Assembly: GCA_030019445.1 (NCBI GenBank)
Contig: JASEEU010000001.1
Coordinates: 1-64,000 of the forward strand
Reading direction: 5' to 3'
Source: Anaerosomatales bacterium
GTDB lineage: Bacteria > Actinomycetota > Coriobacteriia > Anaerosomatales > Anaerosomataceae
DNA length: 64,000 bases
Numbering within the stretch: position 1 is the stretch's first letter; every line of letters starts with the position of its first letter. The notes below the pieces were generated by a model. That model ran no database searches, was not told the origin of the DNA, and saw nothing but the letters and a program-made list of their open reading frames with translations. Of this stretch, positions 27,873-36,058 are shown piece after piece. Made by a program: the position numbers and the translations under genes.

Positions 27873-28361
27873 CTAGATGAAGAGCTGGATGTCCGCGTCC
27901 TGCGCCTTCATGAGGAAGAAGCCGACGCCGACGGGTTCCTTGACGCCCTCGATGAAGGCATCCTGCGGGATCTCCATGACGTCCATGGACATCTGGCAGC
28001 CGTACATGTTGACGCCGAGCGTGACGGCCAGGTCGCGCAGCTCGATGAGCTTGCTGACGTTGTGGTTGCCCATCATCTTGCCGAACATCCACCGGCCCAT
28101 CCCGCCAAAGCTGAACTTGGACGGATTCGCCTTGGTGATGTCGCCCCCGTACATCATTCCCAACATCTTGCCGAACAGCGTCTTGCCGGTGCTCACGTTC
28201 TTCTTGATGGCGCGCAGGCCCCAGAACGTGAAGAACATGGTGACTTCCATGCCCATCGCTGCCGCGCCGGTAGCGATGATGAAGGCGCCGAACAGCTTGT
28301 CCATGTCGCCGCTCATCACCACCATCGCGAGGCTCTTCTGGCGGGTCTCATCTTCCGGCAT
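27873..28361 (-). CDS. DsrE/DsrF/DrsH-like family protein
   Basis: 162 residues; GGAGGA 7 nt before the ATG. It has the DsrE-like layout of the larger (about 160-residue) subfamily: MDKLFGAFIIATGAAAMGME near the front, a Met- and Gly-rich hydrophobic middle, and the conserved active-site segment MYGCQMSMDVM with Cys122. Such proteins accept sulfane sulfur from TusA. The tusA gene is immediately downstream in the operon. The many Met and Gly residues at 60-100 give possible membrane association. Confidence 0.9.
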   Translation of the reverse strand: MPEDETRQKSLAMVVMSGDMDKLFGAFIIATGAAAMGMEVTMFFTFWGLRAIKKNVSTGKTLFGKMLGMMYGGDITKANPSKFSFGGMGRWMFGKMMGNHNVSKLIELRDLAVTLGVNMYGCQMSMDVMEIPQDAFIEGVKEPVGVGFFLMKAQDADIQLFI

Positions 28362-28424
28362 CGTGCGGTCCTCCTTCGTGAACTCAGGGGTGGTCAGGGC
28401 TCGGCCGCTCCGGCCGGTGCCGCC

Positions 28425-28763
28425 TCACTGCTCCGGGGAGGGGGAGAGCGCGTCGCCGACGGTGCGGTTCTCGTCGGCGATCGTCTCCTGCAAGACCTCG
28501 GAGATCAGGTCGAATGCCTGGATGATCTTGGGATTGGTGATCGCGTAGTAGACACGGGTGCCCTCACGGCGCGTCCGCACCACGCCTGCGGCGCGCAGGA
28601 TGGCCAGATGCTGGGATGTGTTCGCCTGTGACATGCCCGTCTCCGCGACGATCTCTGAGACGGTGCGCTCCTGGTCGCGCAGAGCGCCGAGGATGCGCTG
28701 GCGCTTCTCGCTCGCGAGGGTCTTGCACAGCTCGCTGTGCAGACAGTAGAAGTCTTTCGGCAC
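28425..28763 (-). CDS. ArsR-family winged-helix repressor
   Basis: 112 residues from the GTG at 28763, which has CAGGAG 6 nt upstream; a GTG at 28787 has none. The fold shows as LCKTLASEKRQRILGALRDQ, EIVAETGMSQANTSQHLAIL (recognition helix) and GVVRTRREGTRVYYAI (wing). Two Cys (C7 and C13, in FYCLHSELC) sit in helix alpha-1, a possible metalloid- or persulfide-responsive pair, unlike the alpha-3 site of ArsR. It heads the DsrE-TusA-NarI-HdrD row, so it probably represses the operon, sensing a sulfur or redox signal. The effector is inference. Confidence 0.88.
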   Translation of the reverse strand: MPKDFYCLHSELCKTLASEKRQRILGALRDQERTVSEIVAETGMSQANTSQHLAILRAAGVVRTRREGTRVYYAITNPKIIQAFDLISEVLQETIADENRTVGDALSPSPEQ

Positions 28764-28801
28764 GATATGCTCCTGACGGTCCGGCACCCATCAAAGCATG
28801 A

Positions 28802-28861
28802 ACATATTCGGATATGTGAATGCTTGCACAGAGCGTAAGGTGCGGCCGGGGGCCCTGTCAA
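28802..28861 (-). promoter_or_regulatory. Promoter and ArsR-type operator of the Dsr/Hdr-like operon
   Basis: On the minus strand, TTGACA (28861-28856) and TACGCT (28837-28832) are 18 nt apart, giving a start near 28825. Directly downstream lies the palindrome ACATAT-N4-ATATGT (28802-28817), in an AT-rich island, between the start and the regulator's GTG. Size and place suit an ArsR-family operator. Confidence 0.55.
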
Positions 28862-28953
28862 GAGGGAATTCATGAAGATTAACGAGAACGTGACGAGCAT
28901 CACGCGGCATGGGCACCCTAGCCCCGCCCATCGTTTTCCCGCTGGTCGCGGGT

Positions 28954-28981
28954 TTGATGGCACGGTGCGCCGTGCTACGAT
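28954..28981 (+). promoter_or_regulatory. Promoter of the chemosensory operon, with an inverted repeat in its spacer
   Basis: TTGATG (28954-28959) and TACGAT (28976-28981) are 16 nt apart. The spacer itself is a perfect inverted repeat, GCACGG-N4-CCGTGC (28960-28975). The first gene starts at 29083, leaving about 95 nt of leader. A repeat between -35 and -10 is where a repressor or an activator that twists the promoter would sit. Confidence 0.45.
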
Positions 28982-29082
28982 TGAACCCGCATGAGCGCGG
29001 GTCGCGCGGGCATCGCAGCGATGCGTCCGTACCCGTGTCGTGAACCCGGACCAGGCATCAGTGGGCCAGACAGGGGGACGAC

Positions 29083-29826
29083 GTGGCGCTTGAGGGCAAC
29101 CTCAGGGACTTCTCACTCGAAGACATGTTCCGGCTTCTGGCGTCCGGCCGTAAGTCGGGCACGCTGTATCTCGAGCGCCCGGACGCGCAGGGGAAGGTCT
29201 GCTTCAAGAAGGGCCGCGTCTTCTTCGCCTCGTCCAACTGGCATCGCGAGTCGCTCGGCAGACGTCTCGTGAAGGCGGGAGTCATCTCCGAGAAGCAGCT
29301 GCGACAGGCTCTCGGGCTGCAGAAGATCCAGAAGAAGGAGAAGGCCGGGCGTCGCCTCGGGCAGATCCTCGTCGATGAGGGCTACCTCGACGCGAAGGTG
29401 CTCGAGAACTTCATCCAGGAACAGATCAACGACACGCTCTTCGACCTCTTCCGGTGGGAAGATGGCGAGCTGCGCTTCGAGGCGGACGAGCTGTGTGAGG
29501 ACGAGGACATCGGCATCTCGGTGTCGGTCGAGAACATCATCATGGAGGCATCACGCCGGCTTGAGCTGTGGGACCGGATCCGCCAGAAGATCCCCAGCCT
29601 CGACACGGAGTTCGTGATGGCCGCCGCTCCCGGCGACAAGTCGATGGAGATCCACCTCAAGCCGAAGGAGTGGATGTTGCTCTGCTACCTGCACGGCGGC
29701 CGCTCGGTATCCGAACTCGTCGACCTGACCGGCTACAACGACTTCGAGACCGCGAAGATCCTGTACGGGATGTTCTCGGCGGGGCTGATCGAGAAGACCG
29801 GTGCCGACGGGGCACCGGCCGGGTAG
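29083..29826 (+). CDS. DUF4388 (PATAN) domain protein
   Basis: 247 residues from a GTG with AGGGGG upstream. The N-terminal DUF4388/PATAN domain is clear: ALEGNLRDFSLEDMFRLLAS, then GRKSGTLYLERPDAQGKVCF and KKGRVFFAS. A second helical part (LGQILVDEGYLDAKVLENFI) and a third unit with LFRWEDGELRF and SVENIIMEASRRLELW follow, ending in a wHTH-like piece. PATAN proteins are known to pair with REC-domain response regulators in gliding and pilus control. As first gene of the che operon it may be an output partner of the CheY-like protein at 31453. Confidence 0.85.
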   Translation: MALEGNLRDFSLEDMFRLLASGRKSGTLYLERPDAQGKVCFKKGRVFFASSNWHRESLGRRLVKAGVISEKQLRQALGLQKIQKKEKAGRRLGQILVDEGYLDAKVLENFIQEQINDTLFDLFRWEDGELRFEADELCEDEDIGISVSVENIIMEASRRLELWDRIRQKIPSLDTEFVMAAAPGDKSMEIHLKPKEWMLLCYLHGGRSVSELVDLTGYNDFETAKILYGMFSAGLIEKTGADGAPAG

Positions 29827-29839
29827 GCCGGGTGCGCGC

Positions 29840-31378
29840 ATGGACGGCGAAAGCCTGGCCAAGGACCTGACTCCCGAGGAGTTCGCGCGGTTCCGCGACT
29901 ACATCCATCAGCACTCCGGCATCTACCTCGAGGAGTCCAAGACGGACTCGTTGCGGATCTCGCTCGTGACGCGTGCGACGCGCCTGGGCTTCGTCGACTT
30001 CGAGGACTACTACCGCAAGCTCGTCTCGGACAACACCGAGTTCAACGAGCTCATGAACCTGGTGACCATCAACGAGACGAGCTTCTTCCGGTTTCCGCAG
30101 CAGTTCGAGGCGCTGAAGAACCGCGTTCTGCCCGAGATCATGGGCAGCAAGCCCGCGACCAATCGCTCCTTCCGTGTCTGGTCCGCCGGTTGCTCGACGG
30201 GCGAGGAGCCGTACTCGATCGCGATGACCCTGCTCGATGCGGGCATCGAGGGGCTGGGCTGGAAGGGTCAGGTGCTCGGCACCGACGTGTCCACCAAGGC
30301 GCTCAGCCGCGCGCAGAAAGGCGTCTACGCGAAGCGCTCGGTGCTGAGCGTGCCGAAGGAGAAGCTGGGCCGTTGGTTCGAGCCGGTCGCTGAGGGCTAC
30401 CGTGTGCGTCCGCAAGTCAGGCAGATGATCGACTTCGGCTACCACAATCTCATCAAGGAGCCGTATCCGCTGTCGCTCATGGGGAACTGGGACGTCATCT
30501 TCTGCCGCAACGTCACCATCTACTTCAGACTGGAATCGACGCGGCGCGTCGTCTCCAACTTCTTCAACAGCCTCAACGAGGGCGGCTATCTGTTCATCGG
30601 CCATTCCGAGACGCTGACGTCGATCAGCGACGAGTTTGAAGCGGTCGAGATCGGCGGCGTCTTCCTCTATCGCAAGCCGCGCTCCAAGCGCCTCTTCGCG
30701 CTGGGCGCGCCGCGACCCCAGGCGACGGTCCATCGGCGCGAGGAGCCGCAACCCGTGCCGGTGCGCCCCGCGAGCACACGATCGGATGCGGGACGCGGTC
30801 CGGCGACCGATGCGCCGCGCGCCGGGAAGCTACCGACCGCGCCGGCGGAGACGCCTGAGGAGCCGCCGGCGACCCTGCAGCGGGCTCGCACGTATCTGGA
30901 GGAGGGTCACCCGGAGCGCGTGCTCGATATCGTGGGCCGGCTGTTGGAGCGAGACCCCAACGATCCCGAGGCGCACCTGCTCTCGGCGTACGTCCACGCA
31001 GATGCCGGTGAGTACGAGCAAGCGCTCGAAGCGTGCCACCGGGCGCTGGCGACCAATCCGTTGCTCCCGGTCGCTCGCTACATCCTCGGCATCATCTACC
31101 AGCGACAGGGCGACCTTGTGCGCGCCGTGAGCGAGTTGAAGAAGACCATCTACATCGATGCCGATTTCGCGCTGGCGCACCTCAATCTCGCGAACATCTA
31201 CAAGTCGCAACGCAAGTGGGACGCCGCGGCCCGCGAGTACGAGAACGCGCTGAAGGCGCTCTACAAGTCGCCGGAAGGCGCGTGGACCGAGTTTCTCGGC
31301 GGATTCAAGGCAGACCTGCTGGTCAAGACGTGTGAACGCAGTCTGGTAGAGTGTCGGAAGGCGATGGGTGCGGCATAG
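29840..31378 (+). CDS. cheR: CheR methyltransferase with C-terminal TPR repeats
   Basis: 512 residues from the ATG at 29840. The CheR N-terminal helices (1-80) precede the SAM-binding domain with VWSAGCSTGEEPYSIAM at about 113-129, GTDVSTKALSRAQKGVY and IFCRNVTIYF. After about 285 comes a charged, Pro/Ala-rich linker, then three or four TPR units (about 350-500: YLEEGHPERVLDIVGRLLER, EQALEACHRALATNPLLPVA). It methylates glutamates of the MCP. The TPR tail is typical of alternative or pilus-linked chemosensory systems and can bind other proteins. Confidence 0.93.
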   Translation: MDGESLAKDLTPEEFARFRDYIHQHSGIYLEESKTDSLRISLVTRATRLGFVDFEDYYRKLVSDNTEFNELMNLVTINETSFFRFPQQFEALKNRVLPEIMGSKPATNRSFRVWSAGCSTGEEPYSIAMTLLDAGIEGLGWKGQVLGTDVSTKALSRAQKGVYAKRSVLSVPKEKLGRWFEPVAEGYRVRPQVRQMIDFGYHNLIKEPYPLSLMGNWDVIFCRNVTIYFRLESTRRVVSNFFNSLNEGGYLFIGHSETLTSISDEFEAVEIGGVFLYRKPRSKRLFALGAPRPQATVHRREEPQPVPVRPASTRSDAGRGPATDAPRAGKLPTAPAETPEEPPATLQRARTYLEEGHPERVLDIVGRLLERDPNDPEAHLLSAYVHADAGEYEQALEACHRALATNPLLPVARYILGIIYQRQGDLVRAVSELKKTIYIDADFALAHLNLANIYKSQRKWDAAAREYENALKALYKSPEGAWTEFLGGFKADLLVKTCERSLVECRKAMGAA

Positions 31379-31452
31379 CCGCGGCTCCTCAAGTCCGCCT
31401 TCCGTCGAGGCGATACGACACGACAAGACGTGGTCGTGGGAGGGAGTAGGGA

Positions 31453-31833
31453 ATGGCTGGTGCGCGCATTCTCGCGGTCGACGATAGCCCGACCATCCTC
31501 GAGATGATCAAGGCGATCCTCGAGGCGGGCGGGTACGAGGTCATCACCGCGAGCGACGGGGCGGAGGCGCTCGAGACCGCACGCGCCGAGAAGCCCGACC
31601 TCATCCTGCTCGACGTCATGCTGCCCAAGCTCGACGGCTACCGTGTCTGCCGTCTTCTCAAGTTCGATCAGAACTACAAGAGCATCCCGATCATCATGCT
31701 CACGGCGAAGACCGAGGAGCAGGCGATGGCGACCGGCATCCGGACCGGCGCCAACCAGTACCTGACCAAGCCGGTCGAGCCTGACACGCTGCTGTCGGCG
31801 GTCGCCGAAGAGCTCTCCAAGGCGCAAGGATAG
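31453..31833 (+). CDS. CheY-like stand-alone response regulator
   Basis: 126 residues, single REC domain. The acidic pocket (D10-D11), phosphoacceptor D54 in DLILLDVMLPK, Thr in MLTAKT and K106 in LTKPVEP are all in place. There is no output domain. In this operon it would be phosphorylated by the CheA hybrid and act through a partner; the DUF4388 protein and the GspE-like protein encoded on either side are candidates. GGGAGG ribosome site upstream; the leader of about 75 nt after cheR is the longest gap in the operon. Confidence 0.93.
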   Translation: MAGARILAVDDSPTILEMIKAILEAGGYEVITASDGAEALETARAEKPDLILLDVMLPKLDGYRVCRLLKFDQNYKSIPIIMLTAKTEEQAMATGIRTGANQYLTKPVEPDTLLSAVAEELSKAQG

Positions 31834-31844
31834 GCGGTTCGAAG

Positions 31845-33710
31845 ATGGCGGATGCAGGTGGCATCTCCACCAGGGTGCTCGACAGTCTCGTAAGCGCCGG
31901 ATTGCTCACGGTCGAGCAGCTCGCGAGCGTCGGCGAGGCCGCGGCCGAGCGCGGCGTCCACGCCGGGGTCATCCTGTCGGAACGCGGGCTCGTCTCGGCG
32001 GCTGATGTCGCGTCAGCGCTCGAGCACGAGCTGGGCGTGCCGCGCGTCGACCTCACGAGCTACGCGCCGGAGGACGACGCGCTTGCGCTCGTGCCGGCGG
32101 ACGCTGCGCGTTCGCGGCGCGCGCTGCCGCTCTTCGAGATCGAAGGCATGCTGACCGTAGCGATCGGCGACCCCATGGACGTCTTCGCGCTCGATGCGCT
32201 CGCCGCCGAGCTGGCGCTCGAGGTCGAGCCTGTCCTCGCGGACACGGATTCGGTCGCGGAGGCGCTCGCGCAGTACTACGGCGAGGCTGAAGCGCCCGCG
32301 GTCCCCGAGCCGGATGAGCCTGTCGGGGAAGCCGGGGTCGCGGAGACCCTCTCCGACGGAGCGGACGAGCCCGTCGTGGAGGCGTCCGACTTCTTCGAGG
32401 CGCCGGTCGAGGTCGAGCCGGCGGTGCCCGTGGCGCCGTCCGCGGAGCCGGAGCCTGATGCGGCGCCGGCCGTGCCTGCCGAGACGATCGAGAGCATGGC
32501 CGAGGCAGTGCCCGAGAGCGCTCCGGCGGTCGATCTGGACGTCCTGGCGGTCGCCGACGCGCGCAAAGTCGCGGTGCTCGTCGCCGATATCCTCGAAGAC
32601 GCCGTCCGAAAGGGCGCCTCCCGCATCCACCTGCTGCCCTACAAAGACGACTTCTTCCTCGTCTATCGCGTGAAAGGGGCGCTCGAGAAGGCCGCGAGCG
32701 CGCCGCGCTCGCTGCAGAGCGCGCTCGTCGACGGCTTCAAAGCCTACGCCAAGCTCTCCGACGTGCCCGCCACGCTGCCGGCACTCGGTCGCGTGCATAC
32801 CAAGATCGCTGACCGGGACCTCGTGCTCACCTGCTCGGTCGTCCCGACCATCGCAGGTCAGCGGCTCGTCGTCTCCTTCGTACCGTACCGTCCCGAGCCT
32901 CGATCGCTCGCCGATCTCGGGATGACCGAGGCCGAGGTTCGCGCGCTGCACGCCATGGTGGAGCGCGGTCGCGGGATCCTGCTCATAGCCGCTCCCGTCG
33001 CGGGGGGTCGGAGCTCCACGTACTACGCGCTGCTGCACCACGCGGCCCAGGCGGGCAAGACGGTGTACTCGGTGGAACGTGCGGTTGAGTACGAGCTGCC
33101 CTCCGTCGCGCAGGTGCTCGTCAATCCGGGGTCTCCGGTCCCCGTCGCCAACTACGTCGCTGCGGGGCTGCGCCAGGACACCGATGTCGTCGCGGTCGAT
33201 GGCCTGCAGACCGTCGAAGACGTGCACCTCGCCGTCGAAGCGGCGGGTCTCGGCCGCCTCGTGATCGCGACGTTCCCCGCGGCCGACATCGCCTCGGCAG
33301 TCCGTCGGATGCTCGATCTCGGCGTCGAGCCCCACAGTCTTGCCTCGGCGCTGACGCTCGGCGTAGGGCAGCGGCTCGTGCGCCTGAACTGCCCGAACTG
33401 TACGCAGGAGACGGACGCGGCGCTCGCGCGCACCATCCCGGGCGCGCCCAAGGACATCACGGACAGGGCCGGCAGCGGTTGCCCGAACTGCGGGAAGAGC
33501 GGCTTCAGGGGCGTCACCGGTATCTTCGAGGTGCTGCCGTTCACCGAGCCGGTGCGGAGCACCGTCGCAAGCTCGGCGAGCCGGGCCGACATCACGGCGG
33601 CCGCGGCCAAGGCCGGCATGCGGCCGCTCATCGCGTCCGGCCTCGCGCGTGTCGCCGCCGGAGAGGTCAGCGCGACCGAACTCGACCGCGTGCTGCGATT
33701 CTCGGAGTAG
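31845..33710 (+). CDS. Degenerate GspE/PilB-type ATPase homologue (probably inactive)
   Basis: 621 residues. Order: MshEN-like N-terminal domain (about 5-145: LGVPRVDLTSYAPEDDALAL and ADTDSVAEALAQYYG), a Glu/Pro/Val-rich linker (145-235), then the type II/IV secretion ATPase core. Core landmarks are altered. Walker A is APVAGGRSST near 383, with Arg for the invariant Lys; the Walker B region is DVVAVDGLQT near 447 without the GEIRD acid; TGHLVLSTLHTNDA is replaced by LGRLVIATFPAAD. The tetracysteine zinc motif (CPNC near 516 and 545) is kept. This suggests a pseudo-ATPase that binds a pilus motor or c-di-GMP and not a motor itself. The gene sits between cheY and cheW. Confidence 0.8.
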   Translation: MADAGGISTRVLDSLVSAGLLTVEQLASVGEAAAERGVHAGVILSERGLVSAADVASALEHELGVPRVDLTSYAPEDDALALVPADAARSRRALPLFEIEGMLTVAIGDPMDVFALDALAAELALEVEPVLADTDSVAEALAQYYGEAEAPAVPEPDEPVGEAGVAETLSDGADEPVVEASDFFEAPVEVEPAVPVAPSAEPEPDAAPAVPAETIESMAEAVPESAPAVDLDVLAVADARKVAVLVADILEDAVRKGASRIHLLPYKDDFFLVYRVKGALEKAASAPRSLQSALVDGFKAYAKLSDVPATLPALGRVHTKIADRDLVLTCSVVPTIAGQRLVVSFVPYRPEPRSLADLGMTEAEVRALHAMVERGRGILLIAAPVAGGRSSTYYALLHHAAQAGKTVYSVERAVEYELPSVAQVLVNPGSPVPVANYVAAGLRQDTDVVAVDGLQTVEDVHLAVEAAGLGRLVIATFPAADIASAVRRMLDLGVEPHSLASALTLGVGQRLVRLNCPNCTQETDAALARTIPGAPKDITDRAGSGCPNCGKSGFRGVTGIFEVLPFTEPVRSTVASSASRADITAAAAKAGMRPLIASGLARVAAGEVSATELDRVLRFSE

Positions 33711-34265
33711 ATGACGATGCCGCGAAAGAAGAGCGCCGCCGAGAAGGCACCTGCGGAGGCGACAGCGCCCGGACAGGCGGTGGATACGACGGCCGCCGAG
33801 ATCCGGCAGGTGGTCGTCTTCCGTTTGGAGTCGCAGTTCTACGCGCTGCCGATCGACGCTGTGCAGGAGATCCAGCAGATCGTCGAGTTCCGTCCCGTGC
33901 CGGACTCGTCGCCGGCGCTCGTCGGGATGGTCGACGTGCGCGGGACGGTCATCCCCGCGATCGACCTCCGGCTCCTGGTCGGGCTGCCGGGAGCGGAGCA
34001 CGGTCTGGAGACGCCGATGATCCTGTGCCGGGCCCACGGAAGGCTCGTGGCGCTCGTCGTCGATGAGGTGGAAGACGTCGTCTCCCTGCCGCCGGGCTGC
34101 ATCCAGGAGCCGTCCAAGCTCTACGCCCTGGCGGACCGCATGATCGGCGTGTGCCGGCTCGATGCGGGCCTCGTGCTGTTGTTGGACGCCGATCGGCTCG
34201 TGCCCGACGAGACGCTGGCGCCCGTAGACGCTCTGGCCGAGGGAGGCGCGGACGATGAAGCATGA
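33711..34265 (+). CDS. cheW: CheW-like coupling protein (first copy)
   Basis: 184 residues. A flexible, Ala/Lys-rich N-terminus (1-28) precedes a CheW domain (VVVFRLESQFYALPIDAVQE, VGMVDVRGTVIPAIDLRLL, VALVVDEVEDVVSLPPG, IGVCRLDAGLVLLLDADRL). It bridges the MCP and CheA. The ATG follows the stop of the GspE-like gene with no gap and its end overlaps the second cheW by 11 nt. Confidence 0.92.
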   Translation: MTMPRKKSAAEKAPAEATAPGQAVDTTAAEIRQVVVFRLESQFYALPIDAVQEIQQIVEFRPVPDSSPALVGMVDVRGTVIPAIDLRLLVGLPGAEHGLETPMILCRAHGRLVALVVDEVEDVVSLPPGCIQEPSKLYALADRMIGVCRLDAGLVLLLDADRLVPDETLAPVDALAEGGADDEA

Positions 34266-34794
34266 TCACTCCCTTCTCGGCATGGACGCGGCCGAAGTGC
34301 TCCGCCAACGCGCCGAATCGCTCGCCCAGGTCTCCGAAGAAGAGGCGGCGCTCGACCTGCAGGCGATGCTGCTCTTCCGGCTAGGAGAGGAGTGGTACGC
34401 GTTCCGCATCGAGCAGGTGCTCGAGATCTACAACGAGTACCGGATCGCGCCGATCCCGCGCGTGCCCGAGTTCATCCTCGGCGTCATCAACATCCGGGGC
34501 GAGATCGTCTCGGTGACCGACATCGCACGGTTGATGCGGGTGAGCGTCTCGGAAGCGGACGCACGCGGCGAACAGAGCGCGATCGTCGTCACGAACGATA
34601 CGTGCACGAGCGCGGTCGTCGTGGATGAGATCGGCGACATCATCGAGGTACCGGCCGACTCGATCGAGCCGCCGTTGGCGGTCGTCGACAAGAGCCAGTC
34701 GGAATGGGTGAGCGGCTCTGTGTACGTCGAAGGTCGCCTCATCGGCATCATCAACCTGGACAAGGTCCTTGAACCCATCGGCGAGAACGAGTGA
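34255..34794 (+). CDS. cheW: CheW-like coupling protein (second copy)
   Basis: 179 residues. An acidic helical N-terminus (about 1-35) is followed by a CheW domain ([69 protein letters not shown]). It overlaps the first copy by 11 nt. Two different CheW proteins in one operon are usual for systems with large arrays or two receptor classes; only one receptor gene is present here. Confidence 0.92.
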   Translation: MKHDHSLLGMDAAEVLRQRAESLAQVSEEEAALDLQAMLLFRLGEEWYAFRIEQVLEIYNEYRIAPIPRVPEFILGVINIRGEIVSVTDIARLMRVSVSEADARGEQSAIVVTNDTCTSAVVVDEIGDIIEVPADSIEPPLAVVDKSQSEWVSGSVYVEGRLIGIINLDKVLEPIGENE

Positions 34795-34810
34795 CGAGGA
34801 GCGAAGACAC

Positions 34811-36037
34811 ATGCTGAAGAAGCTCATCGAGCGCATCAGGGGCAGCTTCCTGGCGAAGTACACGATCACGAACCTCGCGCTCATCTTCGTGGTGAATACC
34901 ACGCAGCTCGTCGTGGCGTGGCTCGTGTTCAAAGACGCCCTCGGCAACGACGAGCGGCTCTTCGAGCACGCGGTGATCGTCCTGGCCGTGTTCGTCGCGA
35001 TGGTCGTCGTCTTCGTCTACCTCTACGTCCTCATCGGCCGCTACTTCACAGCGCCGCTCGGGCAGGTCGTCGGCAGCGTCAAGGCCGCGTGCGAAGGCGA
35101 GATCGGCCACAAGGTGGACGTGAAGTCCCCCGATGAGTTCGGTGTGCTCGCCCGCTCCTACAACCAGATGCTCGACCTCATCGTCTACCTCATCACGCAG
35201 ACGCAGGAGTCGTCCCAGCGCCTCGATCGCGCGTCGGTCGAGATCACCTCGGCGACCGAGCAGCAGGCGTCCGGCGCCGCCGAGCAGGCAGCCTCGATCA
35301 GCGAGACGACCGCGACGATGGAGGAGCTTGCGGCGACATACCGCCAGATCGCCGACAACGCCGACCACGTGGTGCGTCTTGCCGAGGGTTCGCTCGGCAG
35401 CGCCGAGTCCGGCCAGCAAGCGGTCATGAACACGCTCGGCGCGATGGAGGAGATCAAGTCCCGCTCACAGGCCTCGGCCAACAAGATCCTGCAGCTGGGC
35501 GAGCGCAGCCAGCAGATCGGGCAGGTGCTTGCGATCATCAACAGCATCGCCGACCAGACGAAGATCCTCGCGCTCAACGCCGCCATCGAGGCGGCGCGCG
35601 CGGGCGAGGCGGGTAAGGGCTTCTCGGTGGTCGCCACCGAGATCAGGAAGCTCGCCGAGTCGGTCGTGGACTCCACGGGTGAGATCGAGTCGATCATGAC
35701 CGAGATCCAGAGCGCCGCGAACGACCTGGTGCTCTCGACCGAACAAGAGCTCAAGCAGGTGAGCAGCGGCGTCGAACTCGCGCATGTGACCGGCGACAGC
35801 CTCGAGCAGATCCTCGACACCATCGAGCAGACGACGCTGGCGGCAAAGGAGATCTCGGCCGCCACGCAGCAGCAGCGTTCGGCGACCGAGCAGGTCGTCA
35901 AGGCGATGCGCGAGGTGGCGGCGGTGGCGCAGCAGACCGCTGCCGGGAGCAAGCAGGTCGCGTCAGCGGCCGAGCAGCTCGCCGCCATCGCCAAGGAGTC
36001 GAGCCAGGTCGGCTCGGCCTTCAGGATCGTCGACTAG
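34811..36037 (+). CDS. Methyl-accepting chemotaxis protein without an extracellular domain
   Basis: 408 residues from the ATG at 34811, with GAGGAG upstream. Two membrane spans (about 14-37 and 55-80) are joined by a loop of only about 18 residues, so there is no periplasmic ligand domain. A HAMP domain (about 80-130) and a long signalling coiled coil follow with the conserved tip [20 protein letters not shown] and [17 protein letters not shown]. Gln/Glu-rich heptads are potential methylation sites. The short loop suggests sensing within the membrane or via another protein. No C-terminal CheR-docking pentapeptide (ends FRIVD). Confidence 0.93.
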   Translation: MLKKLIERIRGSFLAKYTITNLALIFVVNTTQLVVAWLVFKDALGNDERLFEHAVIVLAVFVAMVVVFVYLYVLIGRYFTAPLGQVVGSVKAACEGEIGHKVDVKSPDEFGVLARSYNQMLDLIVYLITQTQESSQRLDRASVEITSATEQQASGAAEQAASISETTATMEELAATYRQIADNADHVVRLAEGSLGSAESGQQAVMNTLGAMEEIKSRSQASANKILQLGERSQQIGQVLAIINSIADQTKILALNAAIEAARAGEAGKGFSVVATEIRKLAESVVDSTGEIESIMTEIQSAANDLVLSTEQELKQVSSGVELAHVTGDSLEQILDTIEQTTLAAKEISAATQQQRSATEQVVKAMREVAAVAQQTAAGSKQVASAAEQLAAIAKESSQVGSAFRIVD

Positions 36038-36058
36038 CCACGCGAAGGGACCGCTCAC

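Noticed and set aside
28872-28994. 40-codon frame starting MKINENV before the chemosensory promoter
   Set aside because: The che promoter lies inside it, the C-terminal half is low-complexity and no homologue is known to me; kept only as a remote possibility.
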